A stretch of 64,000 bases of DNA, from the NCBI RefSeq assembly GCF_036924645.1, contig NZ_JAZHRX010000001.1:2294001-2358000 (forward strand). The letters are read 5' to 3'. This document shows positions 14,724 to 25,634 of this stretch, piece after piece. The notes below the pieces were generated by a model, which was not told the DNA's origin, searched no databases, and saw only the letters and a list, made by a program, of their open reading frames with translations. How positions within the stretch are numbered: position 1 is the first letter of the stretch; every line of letters starts with the position of its first letter. A program made the position numbers and the translations under genes. Source of the DNA: Bradyrhizobium sp. AZCC 2176. GTDB lineage: Bacteria > Pseudomonadota > Alphaproteobacteria > Rhizobiales > Xanthobacteraceae.

Positions 14724-15320
14724 ATGTTGCAGGACATTCCGATCCCAACGCCGACACTACGCGAAACGAGTAGCTGCGTCCTCGAGACCGAACGGCTGAC
14801 GTTGCGCCGGCCGACGCTCGCGGACGTAAAAGCGATTGCGCATCTCGCCAATGATCGCCGCATTGCAGAAAATACCCGCCGCCTGCCATATCCCTATCTG
14901 CAGGACCACGCGGTCGAATTCGTGCGCGCTACATCCACCGATAACAGCGAGACCGTGTTTCTGATCGAACAGAACTATTCGCCGATCGGCATGGTCGGCA
15001 TCGACCGCAGCGCGCCCGACGCGCCGGAACTCGGCTACTGGCTCGGCGTCGCACATTGGGGCCAGGGTTTCGGCACCGAAGCGGCGCGCGCGGTGATCGA
15101 TTTCTTCTTCGAGGAATTCGATGCCGAGCACCTGATTTCAGGTGCCCGCGTCGCCAACCCGGCGTCACGCAACATCCTGGAGAAATGCGGTTTCCAGTGG
15201 AGCGGCGTCGAACTGCACCGCTTTGAGGCGCTGGGATGCTCGACCCCGGTCGACCGCTTCCGCCTGACGCGCGGCGTGTGGTCGTCGCTGAAGAACTGGG
15301 GAAGCTCGACGCGGCGATGA
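14724..15320 (+). CDS. GNAT acetyltransferase (RimJ/RimL-like)
   Basis: This 198-residue protein fits the Acetyltransf_3 pattern of ribosomal-protein or amino-group acetyltransferases. It has ETERLTLRRPTLADVKAI at the start, LGYWLGVAHWGQGFGTEA (the acetyl-CoA-binding Q/R-x-x-G-x-G/A motif as QGFGTE) near residues 107-122, and NPASRNILEKCGF near residue 150, all typical. The substrate is not predictable. The start ATG follows a CAGGAGCCC ribosome-binding site and lies 128 bp after rpmA, behind its terminator, so it is probably a separate unit. Confidence 0.9.
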   Translation: MLQDIPIPTPTLRETSSCVLETERLTLRRPTLADVKAIAHLANDRRIAENTRRLPYPYLQDHAVEFVRATSTDNSETVFLIEQNYSPIGMVGIDRSAPDAPELGYWLGVAHWGQGFGTEAARAVIDFFFEEFDAEHLISGARVANPASRNILEKCGFQWSGVELHRFEALGCSTPVDRFRLTRGVWSSLKNWGSSTRR

Positions 15321-15340
15321 GCGGGAAGCACGCTCGACAA

Positions 15341-15483
15341 CACCGTCGTCCCTGCGAAAGCAAGGGACCCATAACCACAGGACCATGTTGTTGGTCCAAG
15401 CTGCTGCCCCAGCTCTTTTCAACAACTGACGACGGTGGTTATGGGTCCTGGCTCCTGATGCGCAATTGCGCATAAGGGCTGGG
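15341..15483. repeat. Dispersed intergenic imperfect inverted repeat
   Basis: The left arm (CACCGTCGTCCCTGCGAAAG, then GGGACCCATAACCAC) is mirrored by GTGGTTATGGGTCC and a final GCTGGGACGAC. It lies between convergent genes. This arrangement matches the long palindromic elements scattered in Bradyrhizobium genomes. Confidence 0.6.
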
Positions 15484-15503
15484 ACGACAGCTATGCAAGT
15501 TGC

Positions 15504-16418
15504 TCACGCCGGCGGATTGACCACCGCTTCCTCGCGCCCGAGCTGCTGCTCACGCAGGAAGATGTAGAAACCTGCGCCGATGATGATGGCCGCGCCGATC
15601 AGGGTCGAGATCGACGGCACGTCACCCCACACGACGAAACCGAAGATCACCGCCCACACGATCATCGAATATTGATAGGGCACCACGACGCTGGCGGGCG
15701 CCAGTTTCAGCGAACGGTTGATGCATAGCAGCGCGACGACCGAGGTAACTCCCGCCGCGGCAAACAGGCCGAGGCTGCCGATGGTCGGCGTCACCCAGCC
15801 GATCGGTGACATCAGCGCGCCGAGCAGAAACGTGCCGCCGAATTGCGAGGTCGTCAGCACGATATCCGGCGTCGCCCGCAGCGAGCGCGTGATCAGCATC
15901 AGGAACGCAAACGACAGGCTGCCGCCAAGTGCGATCATCGCAGGCCAGCTTACGGTCTGCGTCGATGGGCGCAGCGCGATCAGCACGCCGCAGAAGCCGA
16001 TCAGGATCGCGGTCCAGCGCCGCCACCCGACGCGCTCGCCGAGCACGATGCCCGACAATGCGGTGACGAAGATCGGCGAGGCCAGATAATAGGTGATGAC
16101 GTCGGCGAGCGGCAGATAGACGGTGGCGAGGAAGAAGGCCGCGACTTCGAGCGTCGACAGCGTTACGCGCAGCAACTGCAGCCACGGCCGTTCGATACGG
16201 GAAAATTCGGCGCGCTGCCTCCAGATGATCGGCGACAGCACCAATAGCGCCGCACAGGCGCGCAGCCACAGCAACTGCCCGACCGAATAGGTCGCGACCA
16301 TGAACTTTCCGAGCGCATCGCCGAACGAGAACATGAAGATCGACAGCAGCATCAATCCGATGCCTGCCAGCCGCGCGGAACGCTCGTCATAGGTGGAGAT
16401 TTTGGCGAACAGGCTCAT
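15504..16418 (-). CDS. DMT-superfamily (EamA) transporter
   Basis: This 304-residue protein has about ten transmembrane helices in two EamA repeats (about residues 15-150 and 160-290), the drug/metabolite transporter layout. Helix examples are IGLMLLSIFMFSFGDALGKF and the typical repeat motif AFFLATVYLPLADVITYYLA. The second repeat ends with GAAIIIGAGFYIFLREQQL. It sits in the inner membrane; export of a small metabolite is likely but the substrate is unknown. Convergent with the GNAT gene and divergent from the MaoC gene. Confidence 0.93.
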   Translation of the reverse strand: MSLFAKISTYDERSARLAGIGLMLLSIFMFSFGDALGKFMVATYSVGQLLWLRACAALLVLSPIIWRQRAEFSRIERPWLQLLRVTLSTLEVAAFFLATVYLPLADVITYYLASPIFVTALSGIVLGERVGWRRWTAILIGFCGVLIALRPSTQTVSWPAMIALGGSLSFAFLMLITRSLRATPDIVLTTSQFGGTFLLGALMSPIGWVTPTIGSLGLFAAAGVTSVVALLCINRSLKLAPASVVVPYQYSMIVWAVIFGFVVWGDVPSISTLIGAAIIIGAGFYIFLREQQLGREEAVVNPPA

Positions 16419-16446
16419 GGGGATGCGACGCTTCCTGCCGTTTCTT

Positions 16447-16562
16447 CGTCATGGCCCGACTTGTTCCGGCCATCCACGCCTTTTGTGCAGCACGTTGTAA
16501 AGACGTGGATGCCCGGGACATCTAGCGCGAAGACGCGCTTCGCGCTATCGCCCGGACATGAC
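16447..16562. repeat. Dispersed GTCATG...CATGACG palindromic repeat
   Basis: The arms CGTCATGGCCCGACTTGTTC and GCCCGGACATGACG flank a centre with ATCCACG and GCGCTTCGCGC. Related copies lie at 31349, 33888 and 52093. It is a REP-like intergenic repeat. Confidence 0.65.
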
Positions 16563-16640
16563 GAATTGAACCAATTGTCGCATCGCGGCCTCTGCGATAC
16601 CGGTACACTCCACCGCCACCAGGCACGGCAGGAAACCGAC

Positions 16641-17120
16641 ATGACCGACTTCGACCCCGCTCAGCATCGCATGGTGCGCGAACAGCGCTGGTTCGATGAT
16701 TTCGTGCTTGGCGAGCGCTTTGTGATCCCGAGCCGGACCCAGACTTCGGCGGTGTTCGCAGCGTTCCAGACCGCCAGCGGCGACACCCATCCGATCCACT
16801 ACGACATCGAATATTGCCGCGCCCGCGGCATGCCGGACCTGCTCGCGCATGGCTTCCAGACCCTGGTCCACACCGCGCCGGGCGCCGGCCTGTTTCCCTA
16901 TCTCGTTGAGGAATCGCTGGTCGGATTCCTCGAACAGTCGAGCAAGTTCCTCAAGCCCGTCTATGCCGGCGACACCATCTATCCCGCGCTCGAAGTGACT
17001 GAGCTTGTGTCCGGCCGTTCGACCGGCGTGGTGACGCTGCGCTCGACCATATTCAACCAGCGCAAGGAGCTCGTGCTGGAAGGGATGCAGAAATTCCTGA
17101 TCCGAAGGCGGCCTGCATAA
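16641..17120 (+). CDS. MaoC-family (R)-hydratase-like protein
   Basis: A hot-dog-fold protein of 159 residues. The catalytic-type segment is ASGDTHPIHYDIEYCRARGM, where D and H match the Asp/His pair of (R)-specific enoyl-CoA hydratases, followed by the helix LLAHGFQTLVHTAPG. It probably hydrates an enoyl-CoA or related thioester; the substrate is unknown. I chose the ATG at 16641 (MTDFDPAQHRM), preceded by CAGGAAACC; the longer frame from 16461 reads through the upstream repeat. Confidence 0.88.
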   Translation: MTDFDPAQHRMVREQRWFDDFVLGERFVIPSRTQTSAVFAAFQTASGDTHPIHYDIEYCRARGMPDLLAHGFQTLVHTAPGAGLFPYLVEESLVGFLEQSSKFLKPVYAGDTIYPALEVTELVSGRSTGVVTLRSTIFNQRKELVLEGMQKFLIRRRPA

Positions 17121-17221
17121 GCGCGCAGCCCACGCCCTTGGCCCTAAAAAGGCTCGAAAATTAAGGCTTTTCGCCAATGTTGCGGGCCTTGAGGGTTGCC
17201 GCACGCGGCCCCCTGCCCTAA

Positions 17222-18286
<1,065 letters not shown>

Positions 18287-18378
18287 TGCAAACTTGAGCC
18301 TCCGCCGGCCGCGCCACTTCCAAATCCGGGAACTGGCGCGTATTGCTTCCTGACCATCCGCATCATTCGACCGCATCC

Positions 18379-19521
18379 ATGAAACGCCCCGCGCTCAAAA
18401 ACTTTCGTCGCATCGTCGTCAAGGTCGGCTCCTCGCTCCTGATCGACTCCCATGCGGGCGAGGTGCGCTCGGCGTGGCTGGCGGCGCTGGCGGCCGATAT
18501 CGCCAAGCTGCATGGCGAGGGCCGCGACGTCCTGGTGGTCTCATCAGGGTCGATCGCGCTCGGGCGCAGCCGTTTGAAATTGCCGCGCGGCCCGCTGAAG
18601 CTCGAAGAAAGCCAGGGCGCCGCCGCGGTGGGACAGATCGCGCTGGCACGAATCTGGTCGGAAGTGCTTGGAGCTCACGGCATCGGCGCCGGACAGATCC
18701 TGGTGACGCTGCAGGACACTGAAGAACGCCGCCGCTATCTCAACGCGCGCTCGACCATCGCCAAGCTTTTGGAATGGCGCGCGGTGCCCGTGATCAACGA
18801 GAACGACACGGTGGCCACCAACGAGATCCGTTATGGCGACAATGATCGGCTCGCCGCGCGCGTCGCCACCATGGCGAGCGCCGATCTGCTGATCCTGCTG
18901 TCCGACATCGACGGCTTGTATGACGCGCCGCCCGGCGCCAACCCCAACGCAAAATTGATTCCGATCGTTGAGTCCGTCACCTCCGAGATCGAGGGCATGG
19001 CGGGCGCGGCCGAATCCGAATTGTCGCGCGGCGGCATGTTCACCAAGATCGAGGCAGCGAAAATCGCGACCACGTCCGGCACGCACATGCTGATCGCCTC
19101 AGGCAAGATCGAGCATCCGCTGCAGGCGATCGCGGACGGCGGGCGCTGCACCTGGTTCCTGACGCCGGCCAACCCCGTCACTGCACGCAAGCGCTGGATC
19201 GCGGGCTCGCTGGAGCCCAAGGGCACGCTGACCATCGATGCCGGCGCGGTGGCAGCGCTGCGCGCCGGCAAAAGCCTGCTGCCGGCCGGCGTCATCCGGA
19301 TCGACGGCCAGTTCGCCCGCGGCGACGCTGTCGTGGTGCGCGGCCCCGATACCCACGAGATCGGCCGCGGTCTCGTCGCCTACGACGCCGAGGATGCGGA
19401 GAAGATCAAAGGCCGCTCCTCGCCGGACGCGATGGCGATCCTCGGTATCTCAGGCCGGGCGGAGATGATCCACCGGGACGACCTGGTGGTGGGCCCGGCA
19501 GGCACAATTCCCGCGAAATAG
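18379..19521 (+). CDS. proB: Glutamate 5-kinase
   Basis: The first enzyme of proline synthesis: it phosphorylates L-glutamate with ATP to glutamyl-5-phosphate. The amino-acid kinase domain (about residues 8-265) has [32 protein letters not shown] and [13 protein letters not shown]. The C-terminal PUA domain (about 280-370) starts after [13 protein letters not shown] and includes [18 protein letters not shown]. At 380 residues it is of full length. I chose the ATG at 18379 (MKRPALKN); an in-frame start at 18343 would add 12 unlikely residues. Next in line is proA, 114 bp on. Confidence 0.97.
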   Translation: MKRPALKNFRRIVVKVGSSLLIDSHAGEVRSAWLAALAADIAKLHGEGRDVLVVSSGSIALGRSRLKLPRGPLKLEESQGAAAVGQIALARIWSEVLGAHGIGAGQILVTLQDTEERRRYLNARSTIAKLLEWRAVPVINENDTVATNEIRYGDNDRLAARVATMASADLLILLSDIDGLYDAPPGANPNAKLIPIVESVTSEIEGMAGAAESELSRGGMFTKIEAAKIATTSGTHMLIASGKIEHPLQAIADGGRCTWFLTPANPVTARKRWIAGSLEPKGTLTIDAGAVAALRAGKSLLPAGVIRIDGQFARGDAVVVRGPDTHEIGRGLVAYDAEDAEKIKGRSSPDAMAILGISGRAEMIHRDDLVVGPAGTIPAK

Positions 19522-19635
19522 GCCACTGGCCGAGCTGCCATTGCCGCTGCCGCCAACCAGCCATGCCGGTTCCGGAACTCGCAAAAGCAGGATTTCCGTG
19601 CTAGCACATGACCTTAATCAAGCTACGAGCCTCCC

Positions 19636-20928
19636 ATGACTGCCCCCCTGAAGGCCATCGACGGCAACGCCGATCTGCCCGCTTTGATGACCGACCTCGC
19701 CACCCAGGCGCGCGCCGCCGCGCGGGTATTGGCGTTGGCGCCGCCGGAGCAGAAGGATCGCGCCCTGGAGGCCGTCCAGCGGGCGATCCGCGTCAACGCG
19801 GCAAAGATTCTTGCAGCCAATGCCGAGGATGTCACCGAGGTTCGCGCCGGCGGGGCGACATCGGCCTTCATCGATCGCCTGACGCTGACGCCTGCGCGCA
19901 TTGAGGCAATGGCCGACGGCGTAGCCACCGTGCGCGCCATTCCCGACCCGGTCGGCACCGTTACCGAGAGCTGGCAGCGGCCGAACGGCATGACCATCGA
20001 GCGCGTGCGCGTGCCGCTCGGCGTGATCGGCGTGATCTTCGAGAGCCGTCCCAATGTCGCGGCCGATGCCGGCGTGCTCTGCCTGAAGTCCGGCAACGCC
20101 GTGATCCTGCGCGGCGGCTCCGACAGCTTCCGCTCCTGCCGCGCGATCCATGACTGCCTGGTGCAGGGCCTGCGCGAGGCGGGCCTGCCGGAAGCCGCGA
20201 TCACGCTGGTGCCGACGCGCGACCGCGCCGCGGTCGGGCTGATGCTCTCAGGATTGAATGGCGGCATCGACGTGATCGTGCCCCGCGGCGGCAAGAGCCT
20301 GGTCGCGCGCGTCGAGGCGGAAGCGCGCGTACCGGTGTTTGCGCATCTCGAAGGCGTCAACCACGTCTATGTCGATCGATCCGCCAAGCTCGACATGGCC
20401 AAGTCGATCGTGCTGAACGCCAAGATGCGCCGTACCGGCGTCTGCGGAGCGGCCGAGACCTTGCTGGTCGATCGCGCGGCCGCAGCGACCAATCTGAAGC
20501 CGCTGGTCGAGATGTTGATCGATGCCGGTTGCGAAGTGCGCGGCGACGACGCCGTGCAGAAGATCGACGCGCGGGTGAAGCCGGCGACCGACGACGATTG
20601 GAACACCGAGTACCTCGACGCGATTATCGCCGCACGTGTTGTCGATGGTGTCGACGGGGCGATTACGCATATCCAGAACCATGGCTCGCGCCACACCGAT
20701 GCGATCGTGGCCGAGGACGCCAGGACCGCCGAGAAATTCCTCAGCGAGGTCGATTCGGCAATCGTGCTGCACAACGCTTCGACCCAGTTCGCCGACGGCG
20801 GTGAGTTCGGCTTCGGCGCGGAGATCGGGATTGCCACCGGCAAATTCCACGCCCGCGGCCCGGTCGGTGCCGAGCAACTGACGACCTTCAAATATCGTGT
20901 TCACGGCACCGGGCAGACGCGGCCGTGA
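19636..20928 (+). CDS. proA: Gamma-glutamyl phosphate reductase
   Basis: It reduces glutamyl-5-phosphate with NADPH to glutamate semialdehyde, the second step of proline synthesis. The aldehyde-dehydrogenase fold shows [34 protein letters not shown], the catalytic Cys in [10 protein letters not shown], and the family end [20 protein letters not shown]. At 430 residues it is of normal length. The start ATG follows GAGCCTCCC with a weak ribosome-binding site. It lies in the obgE-proB-proA-nadD block. Confidence 0.98.
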   Translation: MTAPLKAIDGNADLPALMTDLATQARAAARVLALAPPEQKDRALEAVQRAIRVNAAKILAANAEDVTEVRAGGATSAFIDRLTLTPARIEAMADGVATVRAIPDPVGTVTESWQRPNGMTIERVRVPLGVIGVIFESRPNVAADAGVLCLKSGNAVILRGGSDSFRSCRAIHDCLVQGLREAGLPEAAITLVPTRDRAAVGLMLSGLNGGIDVIVPRGGKSLVARVEAEARVPVFAHLEGVNHVYVDRSAKLDMAKSIVLNAKMRRTGVCGAAETLLVDRAAAATNLKPLVEMLIDAGCEVRGDDAVQKIDARVKPATDDDWNTEYLDAIIAARVVDGVDGAITHIQNHGSRHTDAIVAEDARTAEKFLSEVDSAIVLHNASTQFADGGEFGFGAEIGIATGKFHARGPVGAEQLTTFKYRVHGTGQTRP

Positions 20929-20959
20929 ATACCAACCCGCGCCCGCGGTGACCCGGCGG

Positions 20960-21589
20960 ATGAAACTGCCATCGGCCGCACCAGCCATCCCCTTCCATAC
21001 CAACGGCATGCGCGTCGGCCTGCTCGGCGGCTCGTTCAATCCGCCGCACGCGGCGCATCGCGCGATCAGCCTGTTTGCGCTCAAGCGGCTGAAGCTTGAC
21101 CGCGTCTGGTGGCTGCTGACGCCGGGCAATCCGCTCAAGGATAACGGCCGGCTGCACGACCTTGCCGAACGCGCCGATGCCGCGCTTGATGTCGCCGACG
21201 ATCCGCGCATCGACATCAGTTGTCTCGAAGCTGTCATCGGCACCCGATACACTGTCGACACGATCATCCATTTGCGCCGCCGCGTTTCGGGCGTGCACTT
21301 CGTCTGGATCATGGGCGCTGACAATCTCGCGCAATTTCATCGTTGGCAAAACTGGCGGCGCATCGCCGCGGAGGTGCCGATTGCGGTGATCGATCGTCCG
21401 CCGCAGAGTTTTCGGGCGCTTGCCGCGCCGGCCGCACAGGCCTTGGCGCGCTATCGGCTGCCTGAGAATCAGGCGGCCCGGCTGGCAGATCAGCATGCTC
21501 CCGCCTGGGCTTTCCTGACCGGCCTGAAACTGGACATGTCGTCCACCGGCTTGCGGAACCCGGACGGGAGCTGGAAGGCAAAGAAGTGA
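20960..21589 (+). CDS. nadD: Nicotinate-nucleotide adenylyltransferase
   Basis: It forms nicotinic acid adenine dinucleotide from NaMN and ATP in NAD synthesis. The nucleotidyl-transferase signature is [14 protein letters not shown] near residues 20-33, then [20 protein letters not shown] and the end motif MSSTGLR (ISSTxIR type). I chose the ATG at 20960 (MKLPSAAP). The longer frame from 20897 overlaps proA by 32 bp and starts with residues of no family character. The gene lies 31 bp after proA. Confidence 0.96.
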   Translation: MKLPSAAPAIPFHTNGMRVGLLGGSFNPPHAAHRAISLFALKRLKLDRVWWLLTPGNPLKDNGRLHDLAERADAALDVADDPRIDISCLEAVIGTRYTVDTIIHLRRRVSGVHFVWIMGADNLAQFHRWQNWRRIAAEVPIAVIDRPPQSFRALAAPAAQALARYRLPENQAARLADQHAPAWAFLTGLKLDMSSTGLRNPDGSWKAKK

Positions 21590-21709
21590 CAATCTGGTTC
21601 GAACCGGCAGGCGGGCTCACTGGAATATTGAAACCATTAACCCCACATGCCTAATATAGTCCGTGTACGCCGGGATTCGGCGTTCGCGATACAGTGAAAG
21701 GAATGGTCC

Positions 21710-22180
21710 CTGGCCACATCTGTATTGTCCAAGTCTGTTTTACCCAAGGCGACTGGTAGCAAGTCTAGCAAGACTCCTGGCAAGTCTGCCAAAACCGCGC
21801 GTAAAACATCGACGCAAGCTGCGGCCTTGAAGGCGCAACCCGACGCCGACAAGACGCTGAATATGATCCTCTCCCGCCTCGACGATATGAAGGCGGAAGA
21901 AACGGTCACCATCGACCTTCGCGGCAAATCCGCCTTTTCCGACTACATGATCGTCACCACGGGCCGGGCCAATCGGCACGTCGGCGCGATCGCGGAAAAC
22001 GTCACGAAAGCCCTGAAGGAAAACGGCATCAGCAACATCCATGTCGAGGGCTTGCCCAATTGCGACTGGGTGCTGATCGATTCCGGCGATGTGGTCGTGC
22101 ACGTGTTCAGACCCGAGGTGCGCGAATTCTACAATCTCGAAAGGTTGTGGACGCAAAACCCGGCGGCGGCAGCGATCTGA
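21710..22180 (+). CDS. rsfS: Ribosomal silencing factor RsfS (probable CTG start)
   Basis: RsfS binds L14 and blocks subunit joining when growth slows. The conserved core lies in residues 50-150: TVTIDLRGKSAFSDYMIVTT, GRANRHVGAIAENV, EGLPNCDWVLIDSGDVVVHV and FRPEVREFYNLERLW. The first 50 residues are a basic Ser/Lys/Thr-rich tail. No ATG or GTG fits this frame. A CTG at 21710 has AAAGGA eight bases upstream; a TTG at 21725 is the other choice and would give 151 residues. It sits between nadD and rlmH, the standard order. Confidence 0.9.
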   Translation: MATSVLSKSVLPKATGSKSSKTPGKSAKTARKTSTQAAALKAQPDADKTLNMILSRLDDMKAEETVTIDLRGKSAFSDYMIVTTGRANRHVGAIAENVTKALKENGISNIHVEGLPNCDWVLIDSGDVVVHVFRPEVREFYNLERLWTQNPAAAAI

Positions 22181-22287
22181 ACGCTCCGCCGATGCGAATC
22201 GGCTGAGGCGCGTGTAGTCTGCCTAGCGCGCGCGGAAAAGCGCGCGGGCCGGAAATTGCACGACGGAACACGCCAGAAACAGCATTC

Positions 22288-22770
22288 ATGCGCCTTGTCG
22301 TGGTCTCAATCGGCCGGCTGAAGCAGGGCCCGGAACAGGAACTGGCCGAACGCTATCGCGAGCGCTTCGAGGACATCGGCCGCAAGCTCGGCTTTCGCGG
22401 CCTTGCGATCCATGAAATTCCGGAAAGCCGCGCCCGCGACACCGCGACGCGGATCTCGGAGGAAGCCGCAGCGATGATGGCGGCGATACCGGAGAAATCC
22501 GTGCTGGTGGCGCTGGACGAGCACGGCAAGAGCATCGATAGCGCGACATTCGCCCGGCAACTCGGCCAGTGGCGCGACGAGGGGATCGCCAACACTATTT
22601 TCGCGATCGGCGGCGCGGACGGACTTTCGCCCGATTTGCAGCGCAAGGCTAAACTACGCATTGCGTTCGGCTCGGCGACCTGGCCGCATCAAATGGTCCG
22701 CGTCATGCTTCTTGAACAGATTTACCGGGCCGCGACCATTTTGGCCGGCCACCCCTACCATCGTGCCTAG
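22288..22770 (+). CDS. rlmH: 23S rRNA (pseudouridine1915-N3)-methyltransferase RlmH
   Basis: A SPOUT-class enzyme that methylates pseudouridine 1915 in the 70S ribosome using SAM. The 160 residues start MRLVVVSIGRLKQGPE and contain the knot motifs VALDEHGKSIDS, TIFAIGGADGLSPDL and WPHQMVRVMLLEQIYRA, ending HPYHRA. All are typical, including the C-terminal Tyr-His-Arg. It is next to rsfS, as in many bacteria. A hairpin-rich GC stretch lies in the 107 bp before it. Confidence 0.97.
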   Translation: MRLVVVSIGRLKQGPEQELAERYRERFEDIGRKLGFRGLAIHEIPESRARDTATRISEEAAAMMAAIPEKSVLVALDEHGKSIDSATFARQLGQWRDEGIANTIFAIGGADGLSPDLQRKAKLRIAFGSATWPHQMVRVMLLEQIYRAATILAGHPYHRA

Positions 22771-22809
22771 GCACGGTGACGTGAATACAGAGGACGCTGA
22801 ACAGGCCGG

Positions 22810-24189
22810 ATGCATTCAACGCGGGACATTCACCCATACCTCGGCACCACTGGCCGCGGCACGCCGCTGACGTCAGCCGTCTCGCTTCCCCTGCTGCTGC
22901 TTGCCGCGAGCTTCGCTGCCGCATCGCTTTCACCAGCGGTAGCGCAGCCCGCCGCCGCGCAGCAAGCGACGGCCGTTTCCCCCGATGCCATCAAGCAGCG
23001 CGCGGAGGAACTGGAGGCCACGCGCGAGCAGCAGCGCAAGGCGGCCGAACTGCAACAAAAATTAAAGGCCGATATCGCGGCGATCGGACAGGACCGCTCC
23101 AAGCTCAACCAGCAACTGATCGACATCGCAACCCAGGTGCGCAGCGTCGAGACCAGCATCGCCGAAACCGAGGGGGAGCTGCGCCCGCTCGACAGCCGCG
23201 AGCAGCAGGTCCGCGCTTCGCTCGATTCACGCCGCACCGAAATCGTCGAGGTGCTGGCGGCCTTGCAGCGTGCCGGGCGGCGCACGCCACCGGCGCTTTT
23301 TGTCCGGCCCGAAGACGCGCTGGAATCGCTGCGCACCGCCATGCTGCTCGGATCGGTCGTTCCCGAACTGCGCGGACGCGCGGAGAAACTTGCCACCGAT
23401 CTCGGCGAGCTGGTGAATTTGCGCAGGAAGATCGCCACCAAACGCGACGTGCTGGCGCGGGACCGCGACAGGCTGAAGGACGATTCTGTCAGGCTGGCTG
23501 CGCTGGTGGAAGAGCGGCAGCGCAAGCAGAGCGCGATCGAAAAGGACATGGAGGCCGAAGGCGCCCGCGCCATCAACCTGTCCAGGCAGGTGGACGGCCT
23601 GCAGGGCCTGATCACGAAAATGGAACAGGATTTGAAGAGCGCCGCCAAGGCGGCCGCCACCGCCAGCCTGCAAGGCGCCCCGGCTGCCCCGGGCGGCAAG
23701 TCCAATCTGGGGGCGCTGAAGGATCCCGCCCGATTGAGCCCAGCGATCGCCTTTGCCTCCGCCAAGGGGCTGTTCGCCTTTCCGGTCAATGGCCGCAAGA
23801 TTCGCGACTTTGGCGGTTCCGACGGCGCGGGCGGCGTGGAAAAAGGCATTTCTTTGGCAAGCAGGCCCGGGGCCCAGGTCACAACACCGTGTGACGGCTG
23901 GGTAGTTTACGCCGGACCCTTCCGCAGCTACGGACAACTCTTGATCCTCAATGCCGGTGGCGGGTATCATGTCCTGATCGCCGGGATGGAGCGCATTTCG
24001 GTAAACATCGGCCAGTTTGTACTTACCGGGGAGCCGGTCGCGACCATGGGATCGACGTCCCAGGTTGCATCCGTTCTCGCGACGACCGCGAGCCAGCCGG
24101 TGCTCTATGTCGAGTTCCGTAAGGACGGCACTCCAATCGACTCAGGCCCATGGTGGGCCGCTAACGAAGGCGAAAAGGTTCGCGGATGA
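22810..24189 (+). CDS. Murein hydrolase activator EnvC-like, M23/LytM-type factor
   Basis: A periplasmic coiled-coil/LytM protein of 459 residues. A signal-peptide-like stretch (VSLPLLLLAASFAAASLSPA, about residues 25-44) is followed by a long coiled coil (about 60-300, with QRKAAELQQKLKADI). The LytM domain follows (about 330-450: GVEKGISLASRPGAQVTTPC, GYHVLIAGMERISV). The metal-site His/Asp pattern of active M23 peptidases is not clearly kept (GGSDG in place of GxxHxGxD), so it probably activates amidases instead of cutting peptidoglycan. The stop overlaps the ctpA start (ATGA), so the two are translationally coupled. Confidence 0.88.
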   Translation: MHSTRDIHPYLGTTGRGTPLTSAVSLPLLLLAASFAAASLSPAVAQPAAAQQATAVSPDAIKQRAEELEATREQQRKAAELQQKLKADIAAIGQDRSKLNQQLIDIATQVRSVETSIAETEGELRPLDSREQQVRASLDSRRTEIVEVLAALQRAGRRTPPALFVRPEDALESLRTAMLLGSVVPELRGRAEKLATDLGELVNLRRKIATKRDVLARDRDRLKDDSVRLAALVEERQRKQSAIEKDMEAEGARAINLSRQVDGLQGLITKMEQDLKSAAKAAATASLQGAPAAPGGKSNLGALKDPARLSPAIAFASAKGLFAFPVNGRKIRDFGGSDGAGGVEKGISLASRPGAQVTTPCDGWVVYAGPFRSYGQLLILNAGGGYHVLIAGMERISVNIGQFVLTGEPVATMGSTSQVASVLATTASQPVLYVEFRKDGTPIDSGPWWAANEGEKVRG

Positions 24190-25544
24190 TGCGCAAGACT
24201 TCTGTAATTCTTCTTAGCGCCGCCACCGGTGCGGCTTTGACGCTCTTCGTTACGCAGCCTCGTTCCGTGTTGATGGGATCGAGTGCGCGCGCTGCGACCT
24301 CGGACACCTATCGCCAGCTCAATCTGTTCGGCGACGTGTTCGAGCGCGTGCGCAGCGACTATGTCGAGAAGCCCGACGACGGCAAGCTGGTCGAATCCGC
24401 GATCTCGGGCATGCTGGCTGGTCTCGATCCACATTCCAGCTACATGGACGCCAAGAGCTTCCGCGACATGCAGGTGCAGACCCGCGGTGAGTTCGGCGGG
24501 CTCGGCATCGAGGTCACGATGGAAGACGGGCTGATCAAGGTCGTGTCGCCGATCGACGATACACCGGCGTCGAAGGCCGGCATCATGGCCAACGACATCA
24601 TCACCAATCTCGACGACGAAGCCGTGCAGGGTCTCACCCTCAATCAGGCGGTCGAGAAGATGCGCGGACCGGTCAACACCAAGATCCGACTCAAGATCAT
24701 CCGCAAGGGCCAGGACAATCCGATCGAAGTCACGCTGGTGCGCGACAATATTCGTGTCCGCTCGGTGCGCGCGCGCGTCGAACAGGACGACATCGCCTAT
24801 ATCCGCGTCACCACCTTCAACGAGCAGACCACCGAAGGCCTGAAGCGCGAGGTCAGCAACCTCTCGAACCAGATTGGCGACAAGCTGAAGGGCTACATCA
24901 TCGACCTCCGGAATAATCCCGGCGGCTTGCTGGAGGAAGCGGTCACCGTTTCCGACACCTTCCTCGACAAAGGCGAGATCGTTTCGACCCGCGGCCGCAA
25001 TGCCGAGGAAACCCAGCGCCGCGCCGCGCATACGGGCGATCTGACCAAGGGCAAGCCGATCATCGTGCTGGTCAATGGCGGCTCGGCCTCGGCCTCGGAA
25101 ATCGTCGCCGGCGCGTTGCAGGACCACAAGCGGGCCACACTGGTCGGCACGCGCTCGTTCGGCAAGGGCTCGGTGCAGACCATCATCCCGCTCGGCAGCG
25201 GCAACGGCGCGCTGCGGCTCACCACCGCGCGCTACTACACGCCGTCGGGCAAATCGATCCAGGCCAAGGGCATCGTGCCCGACATCGAGGTGCTGCAGGA
25301 TGTGCCGGATGAGCTGAAGTCGCGCACCGACACCAAGGGCGAAGCCTCGCTGCGCGGCCATCTGAAAAACGACGGCGATGAGAAGACCGGCTCGCAATCC
25401 TACGTGCCGCCGGACGCCAAGGACGACAAGGCGCTGAAGACGGCGGCCGACCTGCTGCATGGCATCAAGTCGACCGCGACCGCCGCACCGGCCACCGGTG
25501 ACAAGGCGGCGGTCGAAAAGCCGGCCACCAAGGCCGCGAACTGA
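24186..25544 (+). CDS. ctpA: C-terminal processing peptidase, S41 family
   Basis: An exported serine protease that trims or degrades periplasmic proteins, often cell-wall hydrolases. A signal helix (residues 5-25) precedes a PDZ domain (about 95-180, with GEFGGLGIEVTMEDGLIKVV). The S41 core has LRNNPGGLLEEAV, the catalytic Ser in GGSASASEI, and the Lys in RSFGKGSVQT. An Ala/Lys/Pro-rich tail follows residue 400. The 452-residue length is typical. It is coupled to the EnvC-like gene by an ATGA overlap, a pairing seen widely and consistent with joint control of peptidoglycan hydrolases. A terminator follows. Confidence 0.95.
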   Translation: MMRKTSVILLSAATGAALTLFVTQPRSVLMGSSARAATSDTYRQLNLFGDVFERVRSDYVEKPDDGKLVESAISGMLAGLDPHSSYMDAKSFRDMQVQTRGEFGGLGIEVTMEDGLIKVVSPIDDTPASKAGIMANDIITNLDDEAVQGLTLNQAVEKMRGPVNTKIRLKIIRKGQDNPIEVTLVRDNIRVRSVRARVEQDDIAYIRVTTFNEQTTEGLKREVSNLSNQIGDKLKGYIIDLRNNPGGLLEEAVTVSDTFLDKGEIVSTRGRNAEETQRRAAHTGDLTKGKPIIVLVNGGSASASEIVAGALQDHKRATLVGTRSFGKGSVQTIIPLGSGNGALRLTTARYYTPSGKSIQAKGIVPDIEVLQDVPDELKSRTDTKGEASLRGHLKNDGDEKTGSQSYVPPDAKDDKALKTAADLLHGIKSTATAAPATGDKAAVEKPATKAAN

Positions 25545-25571
25545 TCGGCTCCACCGGTCAGCATTCGAATA

Positions 25572-25598
25572 AGGGCGGCCTTCGGGTCGCCCTTTTTG
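25572..25598 (+). terminator. Rho-independent terminator after ctpA
   Basis: AAGGGCG (25572-25578) pairs with CGCCCTT (25589-25595) around GCCTTCGGGT, and a T5 run follows (25594-25598). Confidence 0.85.
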
Positions 25599-25634
25599 CT
25601 GTGCGGGCGATTTCGGCCAACACAAGGTGCGGGG

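Noticed and set aside
15341..15483. Possible small RNA gene
   Set aside because: The long imperfect palindrome matches dispersed repeat behaviour, and no promoter is visible.
16461..16640. Upstream extension of the MaoC gene
   Set aside because: Reads through the dispersed palindromic repeat; a good ATG with ribosome-binding site lies at 16641.
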